From Mastigias papua (Eukaryota > Cnidaria > Scyphozoa > Rhizostomeae > Mastigiidae), in contig OZ025271.1 of assembly GCA_964019165.1 (NCBI GenBank), positions 7,988,275-8,052,274 on the forward strand: 64,000 bases of DNA, written 5' to 3'. The position numbers and the translations under genes are program-made. The notes beneath the pieces were generated by a model. That model was not told where the DNA came from, did not search any database, and worked only from the letters and a program-made list of their open reading frames with translations. Positions 33,401 to 43,151 of the stretch are shown here, one piece after another; positions within the stretch are counted from its first letter, which is position 1, and each line of letters opens with the position of its first letter.

Positions 33401-36366
33401 TGAGTTTTTACGTCTACGGCAATTATATTAATGGATCAAACATGAGCTACGGTAGATATTGCACATTTAACTCACCAATCTTTGCTTTCTGTATTCGCTC
33501 TGGAAACAAAAGTACATGATTATATAGTTAATCATATAGTGTTTGATGATCTATTTATAAAAGTTAAAACAAAAGATTTCATGAAGTTGAAGATTTAAAT
33601 GCATAAGAAGAAAGATAAAGTATGCTTCTTATAGACAGCGAGAGAAATGTTCTAAACTGTAGGCCGGCCTGCCAGTGTTAAATCTGGAATTGTAAATCAA
33701 ACTAATTTGATATTAATCTATACTACTCTAATATCAATCTTTACTAATCTGATAGGAATCCAAGTTAATCTGATATGAATCTAAATCAATATGCTATGAA
33801 TTGTAACTAATCTGATAAGAATTCAATCTCAAACTCACCTTTTTCTTCCTCTGTGTAGTTGCCTAAAACAAAAAACCTTTATAGTATATCACAGTACAGT
33901 TGTACATTTCAAGTTAAATATCTCAAAAGAAATTGCAAATTTATTTTTAAAATCAGAATTTCATTTTGACTACTAAGTAACTACCGTAAAAGGAGTCCGA
34001 TATATCATGTGACGTTAATGCTACACACTAAATATCAATGGTTAGGATATAGCTTGGTCATAATAGAACTTTACATTCCCATGACATCAGTAGCAAAAGG
34101 TCTTTAACTCAGCTTAATGCCATCAATTAACACGTCTTCTTCATCTGACTGTATTTCGATTTTGAATGTTTTCAATACTTATGCTTACATTGAAAATAAT
34201 GCAAAAAGCTTTTGAATCATAAAATTCTACTTACGATATTCATGCATGGAAATACAACCAATGTCTCCAACGTTAACTGAGGAACCATGTGATGCATGTA
34301 TTAACAAGTTAGGCATGTTTCTCACTACAAATAAGAGTGTTGGGTTAACTCTATTTCGGTTAGTTTACTTGACTTTCACATCAACTGAACGTATTACAAG
34401 CATATTGTGACACGATGCACTTTACATAAAGTATAAGACACATATACCTCTGGATTGGCGTCAATCAAGACAACCTGTTACCATTGGGTCAAGCACTTAT
34501 GTATCAAAATACACACTGTGAGGTAGAAATTGTGGGATTGCAGCCTCATAAAGAATGAAGCTCATATCATACTAGGCCAAATCGACAACACCATACCTAT
34601 ATCTTTCTGCCCTTCCAATGTCACCAGTCTTTTATCAATTGCCAAAATAAGGTTCAAGAAACTCAAAAAACTAAATAGTTAACTATTATCATATGCATTA
34701 ATACAACTATCAACTATTCAGCTTTCATAAAACAAATATTCATAAGAACTGAGACACTAAAAACACAACGAATATCGAGGATTTCTTCAAGACTATCAAC
34801 GTTGCTCCTACATCAGACTTGAATCCAAGAACAAACATAACGTGTAAATTGGTGATCCCCTACAGCGAATTATTTCAAGTTCAGAGACTTCAATATCCAT
34901 TTAAATGTACTATTATGTCTACACTTACCTGATACACTGGTTCCTATATTCTGAATGCCATCCTTCATCCCTTTCAAATCATCCTTCACTACCTGCATAT
35001 CGTCTGCTACTCCTTCAATATTGTCTTTTACTGCCATCACATCATATCTTACCTCTGTAACATCGTCTTCCATTTCTAATGTGACAAAGAAATTAACAAT
35101 TAGTACGTTGAAATTCAATTAATAGACATGAGACACCTTATTCCTCATAAAATATGATCTGGGTGATAGATTTCCCCTCTTGGCAATTCTATCCAGTCTA
35201 TGGGGTAGCCCAAATATGTGCTTAGCTACAGCGAGTCACATGTATATTCCAATGGAGCTGCGATGGCTCCACTGTGCAAACTGGGAAAGGGAGGAGTTGT
35301 GAGAGTAAATGACATCTACCCTTCTGAACTGGTTTGAATACATAACCTACTAGCTCATAGGCACAGTGTTCAAGGTATAAACTGAAGGACAGCGAGTTTA
35401 ACCTCCTCTGCAGTCATTCACTTTCTCACACATTCACCCCACAACCCTCAATGATTTGCAACTGCTAAAACATCTCAGACAACAAACTCCTCACTTAACT
35501 TACACACGTTCAACAAAGAAGGTTGCCTTGCATGTCAACAAAGCTAAATGAATGAACTAAAATGATACAGACAATCCAGCCTCGATCTTTCATCTTACAG
35601 AGTTGCAACTTATCAAGAAACATCTTTCGAAGTGTTCAAATGATAACATCACAATAAGCTAGGCCATTAATCACGGAAAGCTATAGGATTATTTAATACT
35701 TAGGGAATATACTTGACAACAAGATATACTGTCAGTAATTTGCATACCTTGCACTCTTCCTTCCATCCTCAATATCCATTCATTGTGGATTCGCTTTTCT
35801 TCATCATAATCCTTTTTCAATACGCTATATTCTGTTGTTGTCATTTTGGCATTTATTATTTGGTCGATCTCACTTTCAGCAACAGTTCCGAATAGATCAC
35901 TTGCAATGTCTTTAATTTCAGATGATACATTAACAAAGTCAATGGAAGGGACGGAAGTACTTGAAGGATGGCCGTAAAATTCGTTTCTGATCTCACGAAG
36001 GCGATCTACACTTTCACCATCATTCAATGGATGAATTCTCTTGCTCTTTGACCGGCATTTGTCGATGAGATTGAGGTCAGAATACAGGAACAAAAAGAAC
36101 AATACTGTAGGGTCCTATGAATCACTCTTGCCTGCAAGTATGTTTTGCTGCATAACGGGACTACGGAGATCTCCGTTCTTGTTTTTTGCACTAGCAGGTA
36201 TTGCATTCACTACATCCTGGCCACTGTTTGCATCATCTGTCCATGGTTTGGTTGGGAATTTAGCATTCCACTTTGTTTTGAAAAGTGTCCTTAGATGTTT
36301 GGGTATGATCTCTATTATCATCTTCCCCAGTTTGACAAAGTTTTCTTGCTCTGACGTTAAATCCAT
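22371..36366 (-). CDS. HEPN (DZIP3-like) - coiled coil - NACHT NLR-like gene, joined model
   Basis: Exons on the minus strand: 35748-36366, 34929-35075, 34235-34324, 33839-33862, 33476-33499, 22371-24427. Phases run 1, 1, 1, 1, 1, 0 and match at every junction. The model is 987 codons to the end of the NACHT exon, with one in-frame TAG at codon 84. Small phase-0 exons at 16.5-20.4 kb probably extend it. Domain order is HEPN, coiled coil, short linker, NACHT, helical region. This fits invertebrate NLRs in which a DZIP3-like HEPN takes the place of a DEATH/CARD/PYD domain. The intron of about 9 kb before the NACHT exon is the weakest link; two adjacent genes are the alternative. Regulation cannot be read from the sequence. 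Confidence 0.72.
26133..26513. mobile_element. MITE family C with ~45-bp terminal inverted repeats
   Basis: The left end reads TAGGCTCCTGTTTCCACTGA. The right end, reverse-complemented, reads TAGGCCCCTTTTCCACTGAC; both continue with CCCRGATAAATRCGAA. The element is about 380 bp with no ORF. An inner hairpin-like GTTTTGGTGGAAACAC lies at 26283-26298. The ends resemble non-autonomous DNA transposons of many invertebrates; the superfamily is uncertain and I cannot define a target-site duplication. Confidence 0.8.
27554..27760. repeat. Inverted plus direct repeat element, GGCCAAACG ends
   Basis: The left end GGCCAAACGACTCAATTTTT pairs with AAAATCGAGCCGTTTGGCC at 27608-27626 and again at 27717-27736. 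The block TCGAGCCGTTTGGCCACCTT and its flank occur twice, 110 bp apart. A related sequence (GGCCAAATGATTCGATTTTCC) lies at about 40804. It looks like a MITE whose right end was tandemly duplicated. Confidence 0.65.
31577..31898 (-). CDS. Orphan exon-like ORF of unknown identity
   Basis: A 322-nt open frame ends at a donor (TTACAG|GTAAAC) and may start after a weak CTGAG acceptor. It codes about 107 residues of ordinary, non-repetitive composition, including FLREKFQLRSDLNKC and LLLLTTDLNLEIKIQ. I do not recognise a domain. It sits in the large NLR intron; its start phase fits the preceding NLR exon, but its end phase does not fit the NACHT exon. It may be a piece of another gene, a retroelement remnant or an alternative exon. 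Confidence 0.35.
33476..34324 (-). CDS. Three small phase-1 linker exons of the NLR-like gene
   Basis: Exons 34235-34324 (90 nt), 33839-33862 (24 nt) and 33476-33499 (24 nt) all begin and end in phase 1 with good sites (TTTGTAG, GTTTTAG and TTTCCAG acceptors; GTAAGT and GTGAGT donors). They encode VRNMPNLLIHASHGSSVNVG and its continuation, then RNYTEEEK, then ERIQKAKI. The last two form a charged helical linker that runs into DKTKKTYQAI of the NACHT exon. Any of these exons can be skipped without changing frame. Confidence 0.7.
34929..35075 (-). CDS. Coiled-coil exon of the NLR-like gene
   Basis: A 147-nt exon with acceptor CACATTAG and donor GTAAGT. It joins the HEPN exon in phase (G|AA gives Glu) and encodes a charged heptad-like helix, for example VTEVRYDVMAVKDNIEGVAD then MQVVKDDLKGMKDGI. 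The hydrophobic spacing suggests a short coiled coil, extending the helix at the end of the HEPN exon. Such linkers may serve oligomerisation in NLRs. Confidence 0.8.
35748..36366 (-). pseudogene. DZIP3-like HEPN exon with in-frame TAG
   Basis: The start MDLTSEQENFVKLGKMIIEI and later blocks LFFLFLYSDLNLIDKC and DRLREIRNEFYGHPSS match the DZIP3/hRUL138-like HEPN domain found in animal NLRs. The residues R127-N128-x4-H133 fit the HEPN ribonuclease motif (Rx4-6H with Asn after Arg). Codon 84 (36117-36115) is TAG in the same frame as both halves, before DPTVLFF, where I expect Trp from memory of the family, so TGG to TAG is likely. No usable intron removes it. The exon ends with a helical segment and a GTATGC donor. 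It is a nonsense allele, a pseudogene, a sequencing error or a readthrough site; the rest of the gene is open. Confidence 0.8.
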
Positions 36367-37461
36367 GATTAAAACAATCCTTGAAAGAAAGAAATAGTCT
36401 ATAAAACATCTATCAACTGTAACACATATTAAACAACTTTATTCTTCACATAGAGGATCCAATGTATGTAAGATAACTGAAAGGTATATCAAATGCATAA
36501 TTGTGTTTAACATGTTTCTTAATAGTGTATGACACGTAAAATATGGTATGGAAATTTGTTGCATAAAACTGTAAGAATCAATAACAGCTTTTATCATCAA
36601 TCTTATAAACACCATAACTAGACCTCCTCACATTTATACCAATGTTGAGCCTACTGTGAGTGAATCAAATCAAGTCATGCCTCTAGATTACTTATGAACT
36701 CTCAGTTATCTGATAGGACTTTTCATATCAAGAATACAACTTTTTCATATAACTTACTTCTGAGAAATGCCTCAATGAATGAACAATAAAGAATGTGTCT
36801 AATTCTGGGTTTCATAATTTGACTATTCAGTGTAGATCTAGGGGAGGAAACTTGAGGGGCTGAGGAAGGCAGTCACCCAAACCCCTTATACTCTAACAGA
36901 ATACATACAAAATGCATCAAAAACAGCGTCAATCACTGACAATGTTCGTTTGAGATTTGCAGCAAAGCTCTCTTAACTATAGAGGAGTTGATGCATAAAA
37001 CCAGATACAGTAAATGTACTAGTGGTTATCTTTCCATAAGTTTCTAATTTACAATGTTTAATAGAATGAAGGTGCTGTAAACATTTGAAATTCGGGACCT
37101 ATCCGATCCAGGGATGGACTTTGTATGTGTTGGGTGCGAAGGCCAAATGCTCCTCCTTTACTCAGTAAATTACTATTTCATTACAGTGAAATATAGGAAC
37201 TGCATAGAGCAGACAAGTATTCAGGTGAATCATGTTTACCCCTAGGGGTAAACTAGGCACGTAAGTACTCTCAACAACATGGCAAGTTGCATTCATATGA
37301 AGATATCCTAAGAGCTATTGAAGCTTCTGACAAGAATATCAATGACATCATCAGTCCTTACTTGTCTAGAATAAATGTATTTCTATATATAGAAAGGGTG
37401 TTTAACTATAGCCTGTAAGTGTGCGGTCCTAAATCTTCCCCAGTTAAACAATGGTGCATAC
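36367..37461. other. No coding sequence supported
   Basis: A possible 5' UTR acceptor (TTTCTTTCTTTCAAG, minus strand, about 36380-36394) lies just above the HEPN start codon, so transcription of the NLR-like gene may begin further right. Otherwise AT-rich, with no domain-bearing ORF. Confidence 0.4.
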
Positions 37462-38176
37462 CTTCACTTTCGCTATATCAAATGCAATATCAAGCTTCAC
37501 TGCCAAATCAAGGGATGGTGTCCCGAATTTATAGCTAGCAGGAAGGGCTGAAATACTTCGTGTATTGATTTAGGGCAACACACCACGGTTGGACCTGATG
37601 GGGGGAACATAGCTTCAACTATCATTCTCTAGAATAAAAAGGCATCTCGGAAGATTTGCATTAGAGAGGAAATAAGACCTATAATAGAAAAAATGGGGTG
37701 CCCAGGCCACCTATGGAAAGGCTTTCCGATATATGAATATCAAAAGATACTTTCTGAAGAATTAACAGAACTGTAAAAGAGCCCTCTATATGCTAATGTA
37801 AACCGGTTGAGGAAAGGAGACACTTTGAAGTTGATCTAGCAGTCTCTGACAATTTCGCATCGTCCATAGTTATAGTAAATAACATCATTACATTCTCTAA
37901 ACCTTCATACACATATAATTACTATAATGATTCGATTAAGCCCCCGGGGCTGTCTCGTTAGAAACGATTTTGTGAGTGTGGGCTTATTCGAGGGGGGCCT
38001 ATTAAATTTAGAATTCCTTAGTTCTACCAACGAGAATACCTTATGCAATTTCTCAATATAAACTACTTTTCATTAGTATGTAAATCATTATCCCTTCCGA
38101 CAGAACAATACAGATCTCTAATACTTCACCCAATAAAACGTGCTCAATGGTTATACCTTAGAGCTAGCGCTGCCAT
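37462..38176 (-). CDS. Candidate two-exon 5' gene end, unknown product
   Basis: Exon 38157-38176 reads MAALAL plus AG, with a GTATAA donor. Exon 37462-37534 follows CTGCTAG and completes the codon (AG|C, Ser), then reads YKFGTPSLDLAVKLDIAFDI and AKVK to a GTATGC donor at phase 0. The join is in frame. I do not recognise the protein; the amphipathic stretch faintly resembles part of a kinase helix, but 31 residues are not enough. No later exon was found. It could be an alternative 5' end of the NLR-like gene, though the phase does not fit the HEPN exon start. Confidence 0.35.
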
Positions 38177-39235
38177 TGTACAACATTCCTATTTTGGCTA
38201 TTACCATTGGTAAGCATTAAATTGTTGTTTCTTAACGGTGAAAAGGGATTTTTCTCTCTATATGGCATGGTCTGGCACTGAGGGAGGGGTGTTGACTCAA
38301 AATATATGTCCTTCCACATCCCCCAAACAACCGTGCTCGGTCTGTCCCTGAACAAAGCTCGTGTATGGAAAAGACAAACTGACATTTGGATGTAATGTAT
38401 ATCTGACAACAGTATGCAACTGCTGATAATTTTTAACCCATTGCAACAATACACTCGCTATGTCTATATGTAGCATTAAATAGTTTTATTTATAGTTGGC
38501 TGTGCAATGACTGTGCAGGAATAGTTAAATAACCAATCAGAGCTCAATGTCACGTGATTTCAATTCCTGTAGTGTTATAGTGTCCGTATATCATTCAAAT
38601 CTATCAGTTCAATGTGAAAAACACCCACCCCTCCCTCTTAAATCATAGCAACCCTAACCTTCATATGCACAAGATTTAATCTAAGAACGGTCATTCCAGC
38701 GGCAAAACCAAAACATGAAAAATGACATGTAGCCATCAATTCTATATCCCTATTGTTACTAAATGATGGTATCACAGAGGTGGGGAAGTGAGGTCCTTTA
38801 TTAGAAAGTGAAGACTTTTAGGGGGCTAAGATTATTTCCAATGATATTGTAAACAGGTATTAAACAACCGTTCAAAAGAAGCTGCAAGAATGTTGAAATG
38901 ATAACACTGAAAAAATGTCAATATCATCTATTTAGCCTCATAATATCACTTTCTATTCATTTTCATTGTTGTATCTTCATGATAAAGTCAAATCATTTTA
39001 GATAACTTAAACTTAAATCGTCTTAACAAAATAATGATAATCCCAATTTATAAAGCCAATAAATCCTAATAAATAAAGCTAACAAAAGAGATGCTAACAA
39101 CCTCAATAATAAACAGGAGATAGGCGCTAATGTACTTTCGCACCTCTCATCGATAACAGGGGGCTAACCCCATAAATTATACACCATTCGATAGCTCTTC
39201 ATCTGTGCATTCATATGCTACCCCATTTACCCCAT

Positions 39236-39402
39236 AGGGTAAGGGTCAGGGTTAGGGTAGGGGTTAGGGTCAGGGTTACCGTTAGTTATTTCATGTCCGC
39301 CATTATGAATATCGTACGTATTGACTTATATTCATAATGGCTGACATTAAATAACTAACGCTAACCCTTACCCTTTTCCATAACTCTTGCCCTAACCCTC
39401 AA
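39236..39402. repeat. Foldback with telomere-like (TTAGGG) repeats at both ends
   Basis: The left arm carries degenerate GGGTTAGGG repeats (39238-39279) then GTTAGTTATTTCATGTCCGC to 39312. The right arm (39328-39359) is its inverted copy with a few mismatches and runs into CTAACCCTTACCC and CCTAACCC. The loop is about 15 nt. It is an interstitial telomeric sequence within an inverted repeat, not a chromosome end. Confidence 0.85.
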
Positions 39403-40592
39403 TTAACCAACCGAACCATGCCCTATCGCCTTGTAACACCCTGTCACACCCATGCCTTGTGTACAATAACAATCAATCTTTAGTGTGCACTTGCCAAACT
39501 CTGCAGGTTGTGAATCAAATAAACCGAAATAAACTACTTACTGCATATGCCATGGCCTGACATTTCTCACCAAACAATCGTTCAATTGGTTAACCCCATG
39601 CACGTTAAGAGGTTGAAACTCTACATGTACCCAATGCATAAAACTAATAAAGATATTTTACGTCATCAACTAATACTATCGTCACATTTGTATATGGAAG
39701 CAAAATACAACCAAAATACTCGTAAATTACTTGTATACAATTACTAGCATATATTCCAATGAATCTCCTGTCTGGTAATACTTTGATAACTTGCCTTTTA
39801 TTGGTTTATATTTACGATTCTGAACTAAAATACATTCGCATCAAGTGCTGTTTGGTTTGTCTTCACGCCTAAAGAATGATGACGCCATGATGCCTTCGCT
39901 TCCCAGAAGACAAAACGGCCTAACATACAATCGTATCCTAACATCACTTCCCAGTATCAATCGATCAACGTCATCATTAAATAAAACACTGTTGCGATTA
40001 ATCTCACAGAAACACAAACGAAATCAGATTGACAAAGTTGTACTTACCACTAAAGACGTAAAAACCTTCACTCAAGCAACAAACAATGGTAACTTGCTCG
40101 CAACAAGGAAATTCGCAGACACGGAAGCACAAGACCGTAACAAGCAAACAAAACAAAGAATACAAATGTACACAAAGAGGATTGTCTCAAATCATGTGAT
40201 CTGTCTCCATGCATGATATCCATGCACAATACGTAGGTAATTTCCGCTGAGAACTCGCACACCCATACGTGCCTACTGAGTTTTTGGCAAGCAAAGTTTG
40301 ATACACAAACTTCCGTTAACGGCCTTCAACCCCTAAACTTTCTGTTCAATGAACAGATATCAGTAAGTGGATCGTAGCACGTGATCACTAGTAGATGATC
40401 ACCGACTGATCACTTATCAGTTTATTATGAGTAACTAACATGGAAATCATTGAACGGTAAATGTCTCCAACGCATTACTGATAATAACAAACAACAAAGC
40501 AACATAAAATGGCAATACTTCTCTTCTTTAAATCCAAACAAAAGACTCAAATGACTCCAGTTTAATGTTCCGAATCCCTATTATTTGTTTTC

Positions 40593-40763
40593 TTTTATGT
40601 AATGAATAGAGATTTGTGTTTGAGTCTCCCGATTTCTTTAACTCCATTTGGTAGGATCCATTTGTAAATAATACGTCTCTTTCAAATTAAGAGATGATTT
40701 TATCAGTATGGACTTCTAAGCAAATTGCTCTCTGGTCAATAAGGTTGCCATTTATGCCAAAAA
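40593..40763 (+). repeat. Dispersed repeat B, copy 2 (inverted relative to 12.6 kb)
   Basis: Matches the reverse complement of 12611-12782. It contains GTTTGAGTCTCCCGATTTCT and GTAGGATCCATTTGTAAATA. The class is unknown. Confidence 0.75.
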
Positions 40764-40799
40764 CATATCGATTCAACTTGTGTTAATGTAAATAGTAAT

Positions 40800-42690
40800 C
40801 TTAGGCCAAATGATTCGATTTTCCATTCGAGTTCATTTGGCCTCAAAGTCGAGCATTTTCGAATATGTCCAGCAAGACTATTTGAGTTTTCGCTCGACTT
40901 TATACTCCACCTCTGCGTTTTGTTGGCGTCTACAAGCTGACAAATATTTTGGATAGAAGATATTTTCCCGCTATAGGACACACCATATCGCATACTTTCA
41001 TTAAGTATTCACCTTTTTCACTGGATTTCTCCCTTGGCAGAACCTCAGACGGAAAATCAAGTCATCTTCACACAGCTTCTAAAGCACCAAGTTTGCAATT
41101 CATAGCATTTTGCTAGATAGGTCCTTTGTGAAAATTGTGAAACTAAAAAGTGTCCACATTGGGTCACACAAACGTTACGGGTATTTAGGACAGAGCATTA
41201 TGTGTTAGCAAGTCCTTTATCAATCGGTTCTGTTATAAATTATAGCTTTCAATATCTACGCTTTTAATGCCACTTCATAATAAAACCATAGCAGACAAGG
41301 GATCCTAAAGAAAAGAAGTTTAAGGGACTCTAGGGGCATCGCAGATTGTCTGTTTGACCCTGTCTATAAGAATGAATCAGTAGTTGCTTGTGGATGGGTG
41401 GCATGCCTGGTCCATTGAGAACAACACTTCGTTTGCAAAACTTTCCATTATGTTCTTTGTGTAGGGCTTATTTGAGTAGAGAGCTTAATCCGAATTCGAG
41501 GGGGCAGAGGTATTATCTAAAAATATTGTATGGCAGTAATTCTGGTTAATGGATAGAATATGATGTCATAGATTTTTGACCCTGAAAAGACTTTGTTCGC
41601 AAAGAATGTAGCTATCATATGTCAATATGGAATTGAGGGGGTGGTATCACTCCTGTCGCCCTTTGCTCAGCACAAGCCAACTAATGTTGTCTCTATTTGT
41701 TTTTGTTTATTTATGTTTACCTATTACTATCAAAAGCCTTTGAAATAGACAATGGAAGGAAAGTACTTATTGCGTCACTAGGGTCAGTAACTCCTATTCC
41801 CCAAAGTATGAAAAGAACAGTTAAAATTTCGGCATTAACGTCTCTACCAACATCCATGCTATCATGTGGGATGGGGGCTTATTCGAGGGGGCTTGTTAAT
41901 AATTTGAAGTTGTAGCATGGCGGCATATTCGAAGGAGGGAGGTACCTCGATGATTTAAGGTATATAGCATCTACACTTAAACTCATTGCCAAATGACTGA
42001 AAAATCATCAAATATTCCCCGTCTTATAAGATGAAGCTCAAGACCATGATTGCATAGTCAATAACACATAGCTTGTTACTTTTCTACAATTCTACGTCAT
42101 ATTTGTATTAGACCTTCTCTTTGTAAATTTCACTACTATTTATTTTTTAAATTGCAAGACAAGTTTTTAACATGACCCCCAACACTAGTAGGGGCCCTTT
42201 AAAAATAATATGTCATCATCTGATTAGGGGCTAAATCGGATGGTATGATCTACTGAAGAGGCCACAATGTGAAAAAGAATGAAATGAATGACATTTTGTC
42301 TGCAACATCAGAAGAGCATTGAGAAGTGTCAGAAAACGCCTGTTTCTTTTGCATTCGGAGTTGCTCTATCTAGGAAATCGCGTTGTGCTCAAGGAAAAGG
42401 GGGATAGCTGCCCCACTAAACATTCAAAAGCCACAAAATTAGCCATAGCTTTAGTAATAGCAAAAGCATAGCATTCATCGTTTTATTCCTTAATATTTTC
42501 ATTTTATATGCATTTTCATGCAACTTCAGATAGCTCTAAGTGAAGTTATCAACGGTAACTGGATTGTCGCATCGTAGCCTTTGAATGAAAACATGATGGC
42601 CTATTCACCATTTTATAACTTTTGACGTTAAAAACTGACATACTATGCAAGTAATACCATGATGAACTGTAGCTTTTAAACAATGCAACT
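40800..42690. other. Intergenic, with phrases of a dispersed repeat
   Basis: Contains a relative of the GGCCAAACG element (about 40804) and several phrases of the type GGGGGCTTATTCGAGGGGGC (41872-41891), also seen at about 37970, which mark a dispersed repeat family. No gene was found. Confidence 0.4.
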
Positions 42691-42693
42691 TAC

Positions 42694-43052
42694 CTGATAA
42701 GAATCTATCGTGGAAATGTAGAGTCTCCTGGCAAAACGCTCAAGTTCAACTAACAACTCGACATTCAACGAACTTGAGGGTGTGATATTCCAGGCCTAAT
42801 TCCAATGAAACGGGCAATGAAATGGAGATCAGTTACATTATATTACTAAACAATCCTAAATTGCATTGAAGTACGTCAGATTACAATGACGTGCATGGAG
42901 AAAGGGGCTTGAACTCTTATCCTACCCTCAACAAAACTACATTTAGATGTACTTACATATACCTGTTGAGCAAATAGATAGCGGAATCTTTCATCATAGT
43001 AGCTTTCATCACGAATTGTTGAAATAGGAGATATTTTTTTATCAGGTAACAT
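42694..43052 (-). CDS. First two exons of an unidentified gene
   Basis: Exon 42963-43052 begins with ATG (A at -3) and encodes 30 residues, MLPDKKISPISTIRDESYYD then ERFRYLFAQQ. The donor is CAG|GTATAT. Exon 42694-42795 follows TTAG and encodes 34 residues, AWNITPSSSLNVELLVELER then FARRLYISTIDSYQ, ending at CAG|GTAAGT. Both junctions are phase 0 and the text is clearly protein-like. I do not recognise the protein and found no third exon before the NLR-like gene. It may be the start of a gene with a long intron, or a gene left partial by rearrangement. The Mutator-like element begins 100 bp upstream. Confidence 0.6.
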
Positions 43053-43151
43053 TTTCTACGTTTCTGCACGTTTTGTTTATTGCATTAAAATGCCTGAACC
43101 ATTTCTCATTGACACATTTTAGATTATATGAGTTACTTCTTCATCGTCTTT

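Larger units (their letters stand above)
24428..33475. other. Large intron of the NLR-like gene, mostly repeats and degenerate sequence
   Basis: Holds imperfect GAT repeats (about 25110-25210), a MITE (26133-26513), an inverted/direct repeat element (27554-27760), a faintly coding-like stretch on + at 28619-29000 (including ENIPVGKGLL and QLTYLGILFK, broken by stops), a diverged direct duplication (30240-30560 and 31190-31345), and an orphan exon-like ORF (31577-31898). I see no promoter or clear independent gene. Confidence 0.5.

Noticed and set aside
39236..39402. Chromosome end
   Set aside because: The telomere-like repeats are short, degenerate, on both arms of a foldback, and flanked by ordinary sequence.
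39532..39552. Start exon MAYA before GTAAGT on the minus strand
   Set aside because: Four codons only, with no partner exon in phase.
39845..40216. 123-codon + ORF
   Set aside because: Composition looks random, there is no domain, and no start or splice support.
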